From positions 15,521,001-15,585,000 of the forward strand of contig CM061106.1 of the NCBI GenBank assembly GCA_030770545.1: a stretch of DNA of 64,000 nucleotides, read 5' to 3'. The notes beneath the pieces were generated by a model. That model ran no database searches, was not told the DNA's origin, and saw only the letters and a program-made list of their open reading frames with translations. Both the position numbers and the translations under genes were made by a program. The first letter of the stretch is position 1, and each line of letters begins with the position of its first letter. The DNA comes from Macropodus opercularis (Eukaryota > Chordata > Actinopteri > Anabantiformes > Osphronemidae). This document shows, one piece after another, positions 1 to 12,064 of this stretch.

Positions 1-344
1 GGAAAAGCATCACAAGCAAACACAGCTAACGTTTGGTGAAGCCACAGGCTGAATGCAGTTACTGTATTAGTATTTATGAGTATTTATATGTAAACGATAC
101 GTGTTAATATTCTATTCACTTCAGTCTAGTGGATGTATTACTACGATACTGTAGTTAAAACACGTGTGGGTTTGAACAAAGGTGCTGTCTTCTACGTTGT
201 GTGTCAGATCCAAATACCAGAAAATAAAAGGAAATTTAGAAATTGGCAGGTGATTAATTAAACACCTAGATTTAGTCAAATGTAGATATGAATTTGGAAA
301 TTAGTCTTTGACCGCTCTGTTTGGTAACTCAGCCTACAAACACA

Positions 345-560
345 ACCTACTAAAATAAACAACCTACTAAAATAACAACTTACGAAAATAAACAAGTCAC
401 TAAGATAAACAAGCAACTAAAGTAAACAACCTACTAAAATAAACAAGCCACTAAAGTAAACAACTCACTCAAATAAAATTAAAAACTACTAAAATAACAA
501 CTTACTAAAATAAACAAGCCACTAAGATAAACAAGTCACTAAAATAAACAAGCCACTGAT
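345..560. repeat. Minisatellite, CTACTAAAATAAACAA-type units
   Basis: Degenerate head-to-tail units of about 14-17 bp built on CTACTAAAATAAACAA run across this stretch. The same array appears in reverse complement in the right arm near 42410-42665, with a different order of variants. No coding potential is seen in bases 1-560. Confidence 0.85.
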
Positions 561-859
561 ATTAACATAATAAATGCTAATAATAAAACAACCTAACACT
601 GATCAAACCTACAAGTACAAACATGGAAATTGACAAATCTCCACATTTCAGTACGAATGTACACGTCACCTTCAGTGACGCCCTAACGTGGCTTGAATAA
701 CAACTTGAACTACCTAAGTTTCCACCTACAACTTCTACACTAACAACCAGACTCTTCTGGACCAAACCGTGCAGACCTACCAAACAGAGAGGTCCACGAC
801 ACCCCTGGCCTCCACTCATGTAGGGTACAGTCAGTACAACTCACCCCAGGAACCTTGAC

Positions 860-1440
860 ACCTTTATGTTCACACCGTGACTCCCGTGGCTCGAACAACA
901 CAGGTAACATCCCGATGAGCCGCCGCCTCCCTGAAGGGGTGGACGGCTCAGCAGAGGTCACTCACCTGGAGAGTGAAGTGGGTGCTGAGGCGGGAGGGAG
1001 GGAGGGAGGGAGGGAGGAAGGGGGCACTCATCTTCAGCCGCTCACCCGCTTTAAGGTTGGCGGCTGCTGGAGCCTGTCCCAGCTGTCACTGGTTTCTGCT
1101 GGACGCTGTGCTGTGGCTTGAATAAAGCACCTTTCTAACTTTCTATGTGGGCGAGCAGCAGGGTTTAGCCTGGACAGGTCGCCAGTCCATCACAGAACCG
1201 CATACAGGCAGAGAGGAACAAACAGTCACTCAGTTTAGAGTCTCCAGTTAACTGACTGCATGTCTTTGGACTGTGGGAGGAAACCGACACGAGGAGAACA
1301 TGCAAACTCCTCACAGAAAAGCACCTGGGCCACCCGGGAATCCAACCCGGCTCCTTGTTGCTGTGAGGCAGCAGTGAGGCTCCTCAGTAGCAGCCAGTCT
1401 AGAAACGTCACCACTGAACTTGAGTTCAGTCAATTCATTT
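860..1440. repeat. Interspersed repeat pieces (fish-type)
   Basis: The stretch 1140-1400 contains phrases typical of an abundant fish interspersed repeat: a 'gacaggtcgccagtccatca' segment, a 'tttggactgtgggaggaaac' segment, and a tRNA-like box near 1340. The part at 893-962 recurs at 44650-44730 outside the palindrome. A GGGA-repeat lies at 992-1020. Short open frames here are accidental. Confidence 0.7.
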
Positions 1441-1499
1441 AGGAGCAGCCTTATACCAGTTAAAGGTTTCTTCTATAAATGCACGAGGCAGACGCCTGA

Positions 1500-2750
1500 C
1501 AACACGTTAGCGAGCACCTGATGACACCAAACTACCAAACACAGCAGCACAGTCACTCTGATGGAGGAAGCTGGGGGAGCAGGCTGGGCTGGGGGGCATG
1601 TGCCTGGTGTGACACAACGGCCTCACAGGTTATCGTGACTGTGCCTCCGGGTTTTAAGAATCATACCCGTCACGGGCGAACCAGCCTTCCAAACCTGGAG
1701 GTCACTGAGTGGACTCATGCAGCACTTTGAGACACATTCACACACTGGGAACAACTGTCAGCCTTCAGTGTCTAAAGAACAAATCAACCAGAGTCCAGAG
1801 GAGCTGGGAATCGAACCGCCGACCCTACGATTGGTGGACGACTCCTGTCTCCTGAGGATTGTAAGTCCCGACTTGTCATGTTTTGGAGGCAAGTGCCTGG
1901 TGTGAAACAACGGCCTCACAGGTTATCGTGACTGTGCCTCCGGGTTTTAAGAATCTTACCCGTCACGGGCGAACCAGCCTTCCAAACCTGGAGGCCACTG
2001 AGTGGACTCATAGTCAGTCCAGTCAATCAAAATCCAGAGGAGCCGGGAATCGAACCGCCGACCCTACGATTGGTGGACGACTCCTGTCTCCTGAGGCTCG
2101 TAAGTCCTGACTTCAAACAATCGTGACTGTGCCTTAGGTCGTCCCGGGGTTTGAGGTGGGATCTTACCGTCATGGGCGAACCAGCCTTCCATGTTAACGC
2201 ACCACTAGCGGCTAAGAGGCTGTTTTTGGATTCCCTCACACGTTCCTTTGCCCGTTCCTTTGAACACCACTTGGCACAGAGACGATGGCGGCCCTACCCA
2301 CCACCGTCTCCGTGTTGTCGTGTTTTGGGGGCATATGCCTGGCGCGTCAGAGAAAACAGCCTCCCAGGTTATCGTGACTGTGCCTGCCTTAGGTCGTCCC
2401 GGGGTTTGAGGTGGGATCTTACCCGTCATGGGCGAACCAGCCTTCCAAACCCGGCCAGTAGCGGTGGTCACTGAGTCGACTTACGGACGCAATACTTTTC
2501 TACTTTTACATTGTTAAATGGTACATGAGACCCTCTAGTCTTTTGTTCTCGCTACACTGTGTTAACGTGGACATTTCCCCAGTGTGGGATCAATACAGGT
2601 TAATGTTGTCTTTTCCTGTCTCGTAGCACTTTTAGACACATTCATTCACTGGGAACAGCTTTGAGTCCAGAGGAGCCGTGAATCGAACCGCCGACCCTAC
2701 GATTGGTGGCCGACTCCTGTCTCCTCCAGTCCCAGCTGTGGTTCGTTGCG
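1500..2750. repeat. Clustered tRNA-like SINE fragments
   Basis: A segment containing the pol III B-box-like sequence GGTTCGATTCC (minus strand, near 1812, 2051 and 2683) and a neighbouring segment with 'cgtcacgggcgaaccagcc' are repeated several times (about 1620-1710, 1910-2000, 2150-2200, 2400-2460). Both lie in tandem-like order. The same cluster is inverted at 40690-41520 in the right arm. I see no gene. Confidence 0.65.
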
Positions 2751-2819
2751 GCTGCTAACAGCAGCTTGGCGTCAAACACTCAGTGTGCGCTCATATAGCG
2801 CAGTTGTAGCTTGTTGGTA

Positions 2820-3475
2820 CTAACACACACACACACATGCTCCTCCCACACAGACACACACCCTCCTCGTCCTCCTTGACCTTAACACCACACACACACA
2901 TGGTTGTCGTGTCACCGCTGGTCACGTTGTCGTCAGGTGGCTGCCACAAACATTTACAATAGGAACCATTAGTGTCTTACTTTGACATTGAGTGGCCCAG
3001 GCTGTCAGGCTGCTCCTGTGCTCCTCCTTCTCCCTCTCTGGTTATTCTTTCCACTCTTTTTGTGCCTCCTTCTTTTTCTTTCTTTCTCCTCCTCCTCCCT
3101 CTCTCACCTTTTTTTTCTTTCCTCTCCTCCTCCTCCCTCCTCATCTCCTCCTCCTCATCTCTCACCTTTTTTTCTTTCCTCTCCTCCTCCCTCCTCATTT
3201 CCTCCTCTCTCACCTTTTTTTTCTTTCCTCTCCTCCTCCTCCCTCCTCATCTCCTCCTCCTCTCTCACCTTTTCTTTCTTTCCTCTCCTCCTCCTCCTCT
3301 CTCACCTTTTTTTCTTTCCTCTCCTCCTCCTCCCTCCTCATCTCCTCCTCCTCTCTCACCTTTTCTTTCTTTCCTCTCCTCCTCCCTCCTCATCTCCTCC
3401 TCCCTCTTCCTTTCTTTCTTTCCTCTCCTCCTCCCTCCCCTTCTACTCCCCCTCACTCTTCTTTCTTTCTTCTCA
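2820..3475. repeat. CA microsatellite and CT-rich minisatellite
   Basis: Short CA runs occur at 2824-2838 and 2885-2902. They are followed at about 3050-3475 by an almost pure pyrimidine tract built from repeats of about 60-70 bp (cctctcctcctcc, a tcatctcctcc core, then a T-run). The long open frames across it in several phases are low-complexity artefacts. The right-arm counterpart is 40060-40400 and differs in repeat number. Confidence 0.85.
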
Positions 3476-4084
3476 CCCCACTATGAACCCGCTAAGCCGC
3501 ACAAATACTTTTTGACTTCTAATTTTTTGTGCTGCTATGGGTTTAGATATTCTTCTTTTTTTTAGTACCCACTCCCAGTCCAAATCTTTGTATTGTTTTT
3601 CCTCCCACTTTCTTTGCCTTATTTTTTCCTTTTCCATCCAATTATTTACTTTTCTTTTAAATTTTTCCTCCTCTTTCTCTCTCTTTATTTTTTCTTTTTT
3701 CTCCTTTTCCTCTCTGTTTTGTAGTTTTTTCACCTCCTTCTTTCTTTCCAACTCTTCACGTTCTCTTCTCTTCATCTCTTTCTCCGCCTCCTTCTTTATT
3801 TTCTTTTTCTCCTTCTTAATTTTTCCCTTCTCCTCCTCCTCCGCCGTCATTCTCCTCAACAACCTTCTGCTCCACCACTCTCTCCATCTAAACCACCTTC
3901 TCCCTTCCTCCTCATTCTCCTTCTCTTTCTCTTCCTCCTCCTCCTCCACTTCCTCCACCACGTCCAGTGTGTCCATCCACCTCCTTCTCCTCTTGGCTTC
4001 CGATCTCCAACTGGCTCTCCACATCTCCAGATCAACTTTCTCCTCCGTCTCCACCAACTGCTCCATCCTCTTCCATATCTCCAT
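3473..4084 (-). CDS. Glu/Lys-rich coiled-coil-like protein, left-arm copy
   Basis: I do not recognise this protein. From the ATG at 4084 the frame is open for 203 residues and ends at TGA in 3473-3475. An acceptor-like CATTACAG lies about 27 nt upstream, so the start may sit inside a spliced exon. The chain is dominated by Glu, Lys and Arg with scattered Trp: an acidic run of about 14 residues near residue 55, then alternating K/E heptad-like stretches such as KREKEEEKFKRK, and an ordinary-composition tail ending in LSGFIVG. The right-arm partner (39283-40056) keeps the frame but is longer and has many substitutions, mainly near both ends. It could be a real lineage-specific gene or chance openness in purine-rich DNA. 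Retention in both arms despite divergence favours the former. Confidence 0.45.
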   Translation of the reverse strand: MEIWKRMEQLVETEEKVDLEMWRASWRSEAKRRRRWMDTLDVVEEVEEEEEEKEKENEEEGRRWFRWREWWSRRLLRRMTAEEEEKGKIKKEKKKIKKEAEKEMKRREREELERKKEVKKLQNREEKEKKEKIKREKEEEKFKRKVNNWMEKEKIRQRKWEEKQYKDLDWEWVLKKRRISKPIAAQKIRSQKVFVRLSGFIVG

Positions 4085-4130
4085 TCTGAGTTTTTTCGCT
4101 CTCAAATCTGTAATGACACAATACTAAAGT

Positions 4131-5014
4131 TTATTTTTTTAATAAAATATCAGTGACACATAAATAAAAACATTGTATTTTCAATTTCAAATCAAATAAT
4201 CAGGATGAGCAACCAGAGCTTCACATTGGATCCGTGTTTAATAACAGAAACACACTGATGCAGGCTTTTCTAGGTGGACGCAGACTGACGGCTGACATGT
4301 GCACAGAAGTTGAAAACCTCGGTGAGAGCGTTTCTCCTCAGTGTCACGCGTTGTTTGACCTGTGACCTAGTGTTCAATACGTCAGGCTGGAGAACAGAAG
4401 CGCCTTCCACTGCTCTGTAGTCAGTGTTAGTACAACATGCTGCTATTCTGTCAGAGATGTCGACGATCGTGTATTTGAACGGGTCGTTGTGCTGTAACGC
4501 GATGTTGACTCTGGGGATTTTAATGAATCAAACCCTGGCTTTTCCCTTTTTAACTGGCTTGCTCCCACCTGCGGCCTAACGTTGTGCTGTTGTGGTTTCC
4601 TCTGGCGCAGGTGGACGTCATGTTCGCTGCTCAAACTCCAGTTCGTACCATTAACTTACAGTAACTGCTAAACCCAATTAATTCAGCTCTGGCTACGTCA
4701 CAGGAACAGCAGCGTTGTGACGCTGCAGCCATTTAAGTGCTTTACTTTATATGAGTGTACTTGAACTTATCAAATAGCATAATGATAAGGAACCATAACA
4801 TTATTTATATACCAACACAGTCCCACACAAACAGATCATTGTTCAAGCTCATTATACTTGTGGAGACCAGAGGGAGGCCTGAACCTAACAAAGCGTCGCC
4901 ATAGCAACGCTTCCTGTCTGCAGCCAGTGTTGTGGACTTGACTGCGTGACGTGTTCATTCTGCCGGAGAAACCGAGGCCGTGGACAACGATAGATTTACA
5001 CAACTGTCAACTCT
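4131..5014. other. Left-arm-only block, no gene seen
   Basis: This 884-bp stretch lies immediately upstream of the minus-strand Glu/Lys-rich ORF and has no counterpart in the right arm. There the flanking sequences meet at the motif GCCTGAGA near 39204. Composition is ordinary, no recognisable domain is present, and open frames are short. It may hold promoter or intron sequence of the left-arm ORF, or an insertion. Confidence 0.75.
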
Positions 5015-5202
5015 CAGGCCTCCCTTAAAACCTCTGACCCGTCCAGAACCAAATATGTCAACTTATTGCAGGTTAATGTCACTTTAAATGTTAACTTTAA
5101 ACCTGAAAAACCAGCATCTATGACCTGGTTCCTCTCAGAGTCCGAGCTTTAGTCAAATCAAGTCACTGACTTGACAAAGCTACATAGATAAAGTAACTTA
5201 AG

Positions 5203-6600
5203 ATCTTCCTAAACACAAATAGGTTGAACTGAACAGAAAATCTAAGTAAATGCACATTTTTAGCAGAGCTTGAAATAATCCTACCTCTATCTGTGGCTGT
5301 TTGTTGTGTCTAAGGTTTTTTAGAATGTTTGCTGTCAACATACATGTTGCTATGGGCCAGGATTAACACGTGAGGCTGAATGGCCAGAGTCTGCACAGGC
5401 TGAAATGAACATGGTCAGAGCTGCAGAAGCTGCTTTAAATTGACACGTGGCCCAAATAAACCCCTGCAGGGACGTCTCCTCACTCTGCATTGTCCCATCA
5501 GCACCTATCTGTTACAGATGCAGCGTCATTGGAATGGAAATATTTACAGATGTGTCCATTAAACATGTTTGAGTTGAAGGTAAATGCAGCTTCATTAAAT
5601 GTTTCACTAAAAGCTTCATAGTAATATTTTTCAGAGGCTTGATTCTATTACTGTGTCCTATGATATTTGACAATTCACATTTAACCAAATCAAGCAGTAA
5701 TAAACATAATGATCCCTGTAAAACACACTGAAGCATCCAAAGCTGGTTTCAGTGAAGTAGATTCAATCTGATAAACCTCACTGACCTGAACTAAGCAGCT
5801 AAAGTAAATTAACATCTTCCTAAACACAATTAGGTTGAACTGAACAGAAAATCTAAGTAAATGCACATTTTTAGCAGAGCTTGAAAAAATCCTACCTCTA
5901 TCTGTGGCTGTTTGTTGAGTCTAAGGTTTTTTAGAATGTTTGCTGTCAACATACATGTTGCTATGGACCAGGATTAACATGTGAGGCTGATTGGCCAGAG
6001 TCTGCACAGGCTGAAATGAACATGGTCAGAGCTGCAGAAGCTGCTTTAAATTGACACGTGGCCCAAATAAACCCCTGCAGGGACGTCTCCTCACTCTGCA
6101 TCGTCCCATCAGCACCTATCTGTTACAGATGCAGCGTCATTGGAATGGAAATATTTACAGATGTGTCCATGAAACATGTTTGAGTTGAAGGTAAATGCAG
6201 CTTCATTAAATGTTTCACTAAAAACTTCAAAGTAATATTTTTCAGAGGCTTGATTCTATTACTGTGTCCTATGATATTTGACAATTCACATTTAACCAAA
6301 TCAAGCAGTAATAAACATAATGATCCCTGTAAAACACACTGAAGAATCCAACGCAGATTCAATCTAATAAACCTCACTGACCAGAACTAAGCAGCTAAAG
6401 TAAATTAAGATCTTTCTAAACGCAATTAGGTTGAACTGAACAGAAAATCAAAGTAAATGCACATTTTTAGCAGAGCTTCAAATAATCCTACCTCTATCTG
6501 TGGCTGTTTGTTGTGTCTAAGGTTTTTTAGAATGTTTGCTGTCAACATACATGTTGCTATGGGCCAGGATTAACACATGAGGCTGATTGGCCTTCTAAGG
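5203..6600. repeat. About 600-bp subrepeat family
   Basis: The sequence beginning 'cttcctaaacacaa' restarts near 5207, 5813 and 6410. Each period includes a conserved 'cctctatctgtggctgtttg' segment and an antisense open stretch of about 74-84 codons (5512-5736, 6123-6377). The period recurs in the other array units and once in the right arm (38410-39020). A diverged relative lies at about 51960-52225. I cannot assign it to a known element. Confidence 0.8.
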
Positions 6601-7224
6601 TCTGTGTGGCGTCTGCAGCCGTGTCCAAAGCTGCAGGTTCAGCATCACTGGCTGTGAGTAAACCTATTGGGCTGGTTCCTCCATCTGAGAAGCACAAGTC
6701 AATGCTTATTTGTGACTGGGAGGATGTGCTGCTCTTTGATGGTAGCGCTTGTACAGCGGCCTGTTGAAACACGTGGCCCAGAAACGAGCATGAAATCACT
6801 TGTTTTTATGCTTTTCTGTCTTTGACTATATTTTTTTCCAACGTTTCAATGGCCACTGGAACAACAAATAATGTCTAGCCCATTATCAAAGAGTCTGCTT
6901 TTTAATTTCTGTTGCTGTGTTTGGTTTCATGGCCCCACAGGTAAGATAAGATAAGATAATCCTTTATTGATCCCACATTTGGGAAATGTAATTATTACAG
7001 CAGCTCCCAGGGATTACAAAGCATAGGTGGTGCAACGGTGCAAAAAGATGACATGTGCAAAAATATACAAAGAGTCTGTTTTTTTACAGGTAGAAACGCC
7101 TGTAAACGGACTAAACTTCAGGTTCCAGTTGTTTAGATTCAGCCTCTAGATGGAGACATTCTTCAGTAATGAAGGAAAGGAAATGAAACAGTGGAGCAGG
7201 CAAAGCTCCAGGGTTCGTTACTAC

Positions 7225-8846
7225 TGTAGTAGAAAAAGTTCATGCATATAAAGATATTTGTAGTTGAATATATATATTTAGCACATATGCATTTAGTTTA
7301 GGCTAAAGGGTTTAGAATAGAGTAGAACAGGTCCTGTCCAGGCTGTGCAGACTTGCTGGCCTTGGGTCCGAAGACAATCTGGCTTTTAGACAAAACAGTC
7401 TGAGCTGTTGAACAAAGGAATTTGGACAAACAATTCTTGGTATGAAATCTTCACATTTTGACGCATGTTCAGGGTTTAAAAACCACCTCTTTAGAGGGAG
7501 ACGGGGGAGATGTGAGCTGTGCCTGGGCTCCGTCCTTCCCCACGCGTCTGTGAGCGTCTCCCGCAGGAGAGAGAGGTGACTTTGTTTTCCTGTCTTTGCA
7601 TATTTTCTCATCTCACCACTGAAAATAAATTCATGTTGTGTGTGTGTGTGAGAACGAGGGAAACATCACTGGATAATTGCTTTTAGCAGGACTGAGTGTC
7701 TGATACCAATGATAACTGATGCTAATAACCAATGATCAGATCATTAATATACACACGAGTGTCTGTTCCAGTGTTGTTTTCGCAGAGAGACCAGAGGAGA
7801 TCCAGAGTCTACTGAATGGATGAGGGGTCTCTAACTGACACTGTCGATTCCTTTGGACCCACCAGATGCTCTTAATGTCTCTGTGTTCCAAAAAGTGTCC
7901 AGTCCGTCATAGAGGGTGACCAACGCCTTATGTCAGCAGCCTGGGTATCTAATTGCAGGAACCAATAGGGACCTGTGGTCAGTAACCAGTGAAGAAAACA
8001 ACACTGACTGAGGTTTTAGGGTGACACCAGTATGACGCGATACGGAAGGAAGGAGATGACTTCAGACCACAGAGACGTCTCTCGGACTCTGGGCTTTGTG
8101 GGTTAATGGGACATTGTGTTTGAGAAAGAGAAGTGTCAGAGAAAGAGAAAATGCAAGTTTGGTTGTAAAGAAGTTGAGAATGTTCAAGTGTTTGGTTTGG
8201 GTTTCTGTCTTTTAGCTGTTTCCTTTTCTGTTGTTTTCCATTTAATTAGATTAAGGTTTTTTCAAATTTAGGATAAAGTTAAGTTACTACATGACTAATT
8301 CGGCTTTGGTGGGGCTCTAGGAAGCCCCAGAGGGGGGACTGTAGTAGAAAAAGTTCATGCATATAAAGATATTTGTAGTTGAATATATATATTTAGCACA
8401 TATACATTTAGTTTAGGCTGAAGGGTTTAGAATAGAGTAGAACAGGTCCTGTCTGGGCTGTGCAGACTTGCTGGCCTTGGGTCCGAAGACAATCTGGCTT
8501 TTAGACAAAACAGTCTGAGCTGTTGAACAAAGGAATTTGGACAAACAATTCTTGGTATGAAATCTTCACATTTTGACACATGTTCAGGGTTTAAAAACGA
8601 CCTCTTTAGAGGGAGACGGGGGAGATGGGAGCCGTGCCGGGAGACACAGCCAGCGTCTCCCAGCCTGGGCTCCATCCTTCCCCACGCGTCTGTGAGCGTC
8701 TCCCGCAGGAGAGAGAGGTGACTTTGTTTTCCTGTCTTTGCATATTTTCTCATCTAACCACTGAAAATAAATTCATGTTTGATTATTTGAACCTAATGCT
8801 GCCTCGGCTTGAATTCTTCTGAGTTGGGACATCTCTGACCACTACA
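7225..8846 (+). mobile_element. Non-autonomous LTR retroelement, array copy 1
   Basis: The right LTR (8340-8846, 507 bp) begins TGTAGTAG and ends ACTACA, giving short inverted termini. Immediately before it is a polypurine tract, CCCCAGAGGGGGGAC (8325-8339). The left LTR starts with the same TGTAGTAG at 7225 and has a TATAAAG motif near 7247 and an AATAAA near 7624. It diverges after about 7638 and lacks the last 65 bp or so. The internal 700 bp contain no gag, pol or protease frame. Bases flanking the two ends do not form an obvious target duplication, consistent with rearrangement after insertion. Confidence 0.72.
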
Positions 8847-10442
8847 CTTCATAGTAATATTTTTCAGAGGCTTGATTCTATTACTGTGTCCTATGATATT
8901 TGCAAATTCACATTTAACCAAATCAAGCAGTAATAAACATAATGATCCCTGTAAATCACACTGAAGCATCCAACGCAGATTCAAACTAATAAAACTCACT
9001 GACCTGAACTAAGCAGCTAAAGTAAATTAACATCTTCCTAAACACAATTAGGTTGAACTGAAGAGAAAATCTAAGTAAATGCACATTTTTAGCAGAGCTT
9101 GAAATAATCCTACCTCTATCTGTGGCTGTTTGTTGTGTCTAAGGTTTTTTAGAATGTTTGCTGTCAACATACATGTTGCTATGGGCCAGGATTAACACGT
9201 GAGGCTGAATGGCCAGAGTCTGCACAGGCTGAAATGAACATGGTCAGAGCTGCAGAAGCTGCTTTAAATTGACACGTGGCCCAAATAAACCCCTGCAGGG
9301 ACGTCTCCTCACTCTGCATTGTCCCATCAGCAGCTATCTGTTACAGATGCAGCGTCATTGGAATGGAAATATTTACAGATGTGTCCATGAAACATGTTTG
9401 AGTTGAAGGTAAATGCAACTTAATTAAATGTTTCACTAAAAACTTTAAAGTAATATTTTTTAGAGGCTTGATTCTATTACTGTGTCCTATGATATTTGAC
9501 AATTCACATTTAACCAAATCAAGCAGTAATAAACATAATGATCCCTGTAAAACACACTGAAGAATCCAACGCAGATTCAATCTAATAAACCTCACTGACC
9601 AGAACTAAGCAGCTAAAGTAAATTAAGATCTTTCTAAACGCAATTAGGTTGAACTGAACAGAAAATCAAAGTAAATGCACATTTTTAGCAGAGCTTCAAA
9701 TAATCCTACCTCTATCTGTGGCTGTTTGTTGAGTCTAAGGTTTTTTAGAATGTTTGCTGTCAACATACATGTTGCTATGGGCCAGGATTAACACGTGAGG
9801 CTGATAGGCCTTCTAAGGTCTGTGTGGCGTCTGCAGCCGTGTCCAAAGCTGCAGGTTCAGCATCACTGGCTGTGAGTAAACCTATTGGGCTGGTTCCTCC
9901 ATCTGAGAAGCACAAGTCAATGCTTATTTGTGACTGGGAGGATGTGCTGCTCTTTGATGGTAGCGCTTGTACAGCGGCCTGTTGAAACACGTGGCCCAGA
10001 AACGAGCATGAAATCACTTGTTTTTATGCTTTTCTGTCTTTGACTATATTTTTTTCCAACGTTTCAATGGCCACTGGAACAACAAATAATGTCTAGCCCA
10101 TTATCAAAGAGTCTGCTTTTTCATTTCTGTTGCTGTGTTTGGTTTCATGGCCCCACAGGTAAGATAAGATAAGATAATCCTTTATTGATCCCACATTTGG
10201 GAAATGTAATTATTACAGCAGCTCCCAGGGATTACAAAGCATAGGTGGTGCAACGGTGCCAAAAGATGACATGTGCAAAAATATACAAAGAGTCTGTTTT
10301 TTTACAGGTAGAAACGCCTGTAAACGGACTAAACTTCAGGTTCCAGTTGTTTAGATTTAGCCTCTAGATGGAGACATTCTTCAGTAATGAAGGAAAGGAA
10401 ATGAAACAGTGGAGCAGGCAAAGCTCCAGGGTTCGTTACTAC

Positions 10443-12064
10443 TGTAGTAGAAAAAGTTCATGCATATAAAGATATTTGTAGTTGAATATATATATTTAGC
10501 ACATATGCATTTAGTTTAGGCTAAAGGGTTTAGAATAGAGTAGAACAGGTCCTGTCCAGGCTGTGCAGACTTGCTGGCCTTGGGTCCGAAGACAATCTGG
10601 CTTTTAGACAAAACAGTCTGAGCTGTTGAACAAAGGAATTTGGACAAACAATTCTTGGTATGAAATCTTCACATTTTGACGCATGTTCAGGGTTTAAAAA
10701 CCACCTCTTTAGAGGGAGACGGGGGAGATGTGAGCTGTGCCTGGGCTCCGTCCTTCCCCACGCGTCTGTGAGCGTCTCCCGCAGGAGAGAGAGGTGACTT
10801 TGTTTTCCTGTCTTTGCATATTTTCTCATCTCACCACTGAAAATAAATTCATGTTGTGTGTGTGTGTGAGAACGAGGGAAACATCACTGGATAATTGCTT
10901 TTAGCAGGACTGAGTGTCTGATACCAATGATAACTGATGCTAATAACCAATGATCAGATCATTAATATACACACGAGTGTCTGTTCCAGTGTTGTTTTCG
11001 CAGAGAGACCAGAGGAGATCCAGAGTCTACTGAATGGATGAGGGGTCTCTAACTGACACTGTCGATTCCTTTGGACCCACCAGATGCTCTTAATGTCTCT
11101 GTGTTCCAAAAAGTGTCCAGTCCGTCATAGAGGGTGACCAACGCCTTATGTCAGCAGCCTGGGTATCTAATTGCAGGAACCAATAGGGACCTGTGGTCAG
11201 TAACCAGTGAAGAAAACAACACTGACTGAGGTTTTAGGGTGACACCAGTATGACGCGATACGGAAGGAAGGAGATGACTTCAGACCACAGAGACGTCTCT
11301 CGGACTCTGGGCTTTGTGGGTTAATGGGACATTGTGTTTGAGAAAGAGAAGTGTCAGAGAAAGAGAAAATGCAAGTTTGGTTGTAAAGAAGTTGAGAATG
11401 TTCAAGTGTTTGGTTTGGGTTTCTGTCTTTTAGCTGTTTCCTTTTCTGTTGTTTTCCATTTAATTAGATTAAGGTTTTTTCAAATTTAGGATAAAGTTAA
11501 GTTACTACATGACTAATTCGGCTTTGGTGGGGCTCTAGGAAGCCCCAGAGGGGGGACTGTAGTAGAAAAAGTTCATGCATATAAAGATATTTGTAGTTGA
11601 ATATATATATTTAGCACATATACATTTAGTTCAGGCTAAAGGGTTTAGAATAGAGTAGAACAGGTCCTGTCCAGGCTGTGCAGACTTGCTGGCCTTGGGT
11701 CCGAAGACAATCTGGCTTTTAGACAAAACAGTCTGAGCTGTTGAACAAAGGAATTTGGACAAACAATTCTTGGTATGAAATCTTCACATTTTGACACATG
11801 TTCAGGGTTTAAAAACGACCTCTTTAGAGGGAGACGGGGGAGATGGGAGCCGTGCCGGGAGACACAGCCAGCGTCTCCCAGCCTGGGCTCCATCCTTCCC
11901 CACGCGTCTGTGAGCGTCTCCCGCAGGAGAGAGAGGTGACTTTGTTTTCCTGTCTTTGCATATTTTCTCATCTAACCACTGAAAATAAATTCATGTTTGA
12001 TTATTTGAACCTAATGCTGCCTCGGCATGAATTCTCCTGAGTTGGGACATCTCTGACCACTACA
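10443..12064 (+). mobile_element. Non-autonomous LTR retroelement, array copy 2
   Basis: This is the same element shifted by 3218 bp, with left LTR start at 10443, polypurine tract near 11543-11557 and right LTR at 11558-12064. It is near-identical to copy 1, including the same truncated left LTR. It therefore arose by tandem duplication and not by independent insertion. It has no coding capacity. Confidence 0.72.

Noticed and set aside
2027..2110. Possible tRNA gene from the GGTTCGATTCC box
   Set aside because: Only the B-box-like part is present; no matching acceptor stem, anticodon arm or A box at proper distance. Better explained as SINE-derived.
2972..3565. Long open frames (up to 197 codons) in several phases on both strands
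   Set aside because: They run through a pyrimidine tract with 60-70-bp repeats; codons such as TCC/CTC/CCT lack stops in any phase. The same happens at 39964-40464.
7312..7611. Repeated antisense frames of 99-108 codons starting MRKYAKTGKQ in the LTRs
   Set aside because: They lie wholly inside LTR sequence in the orientation opposite to the element's TATA and polyA motifs; repeated only because the LTR is repeated.
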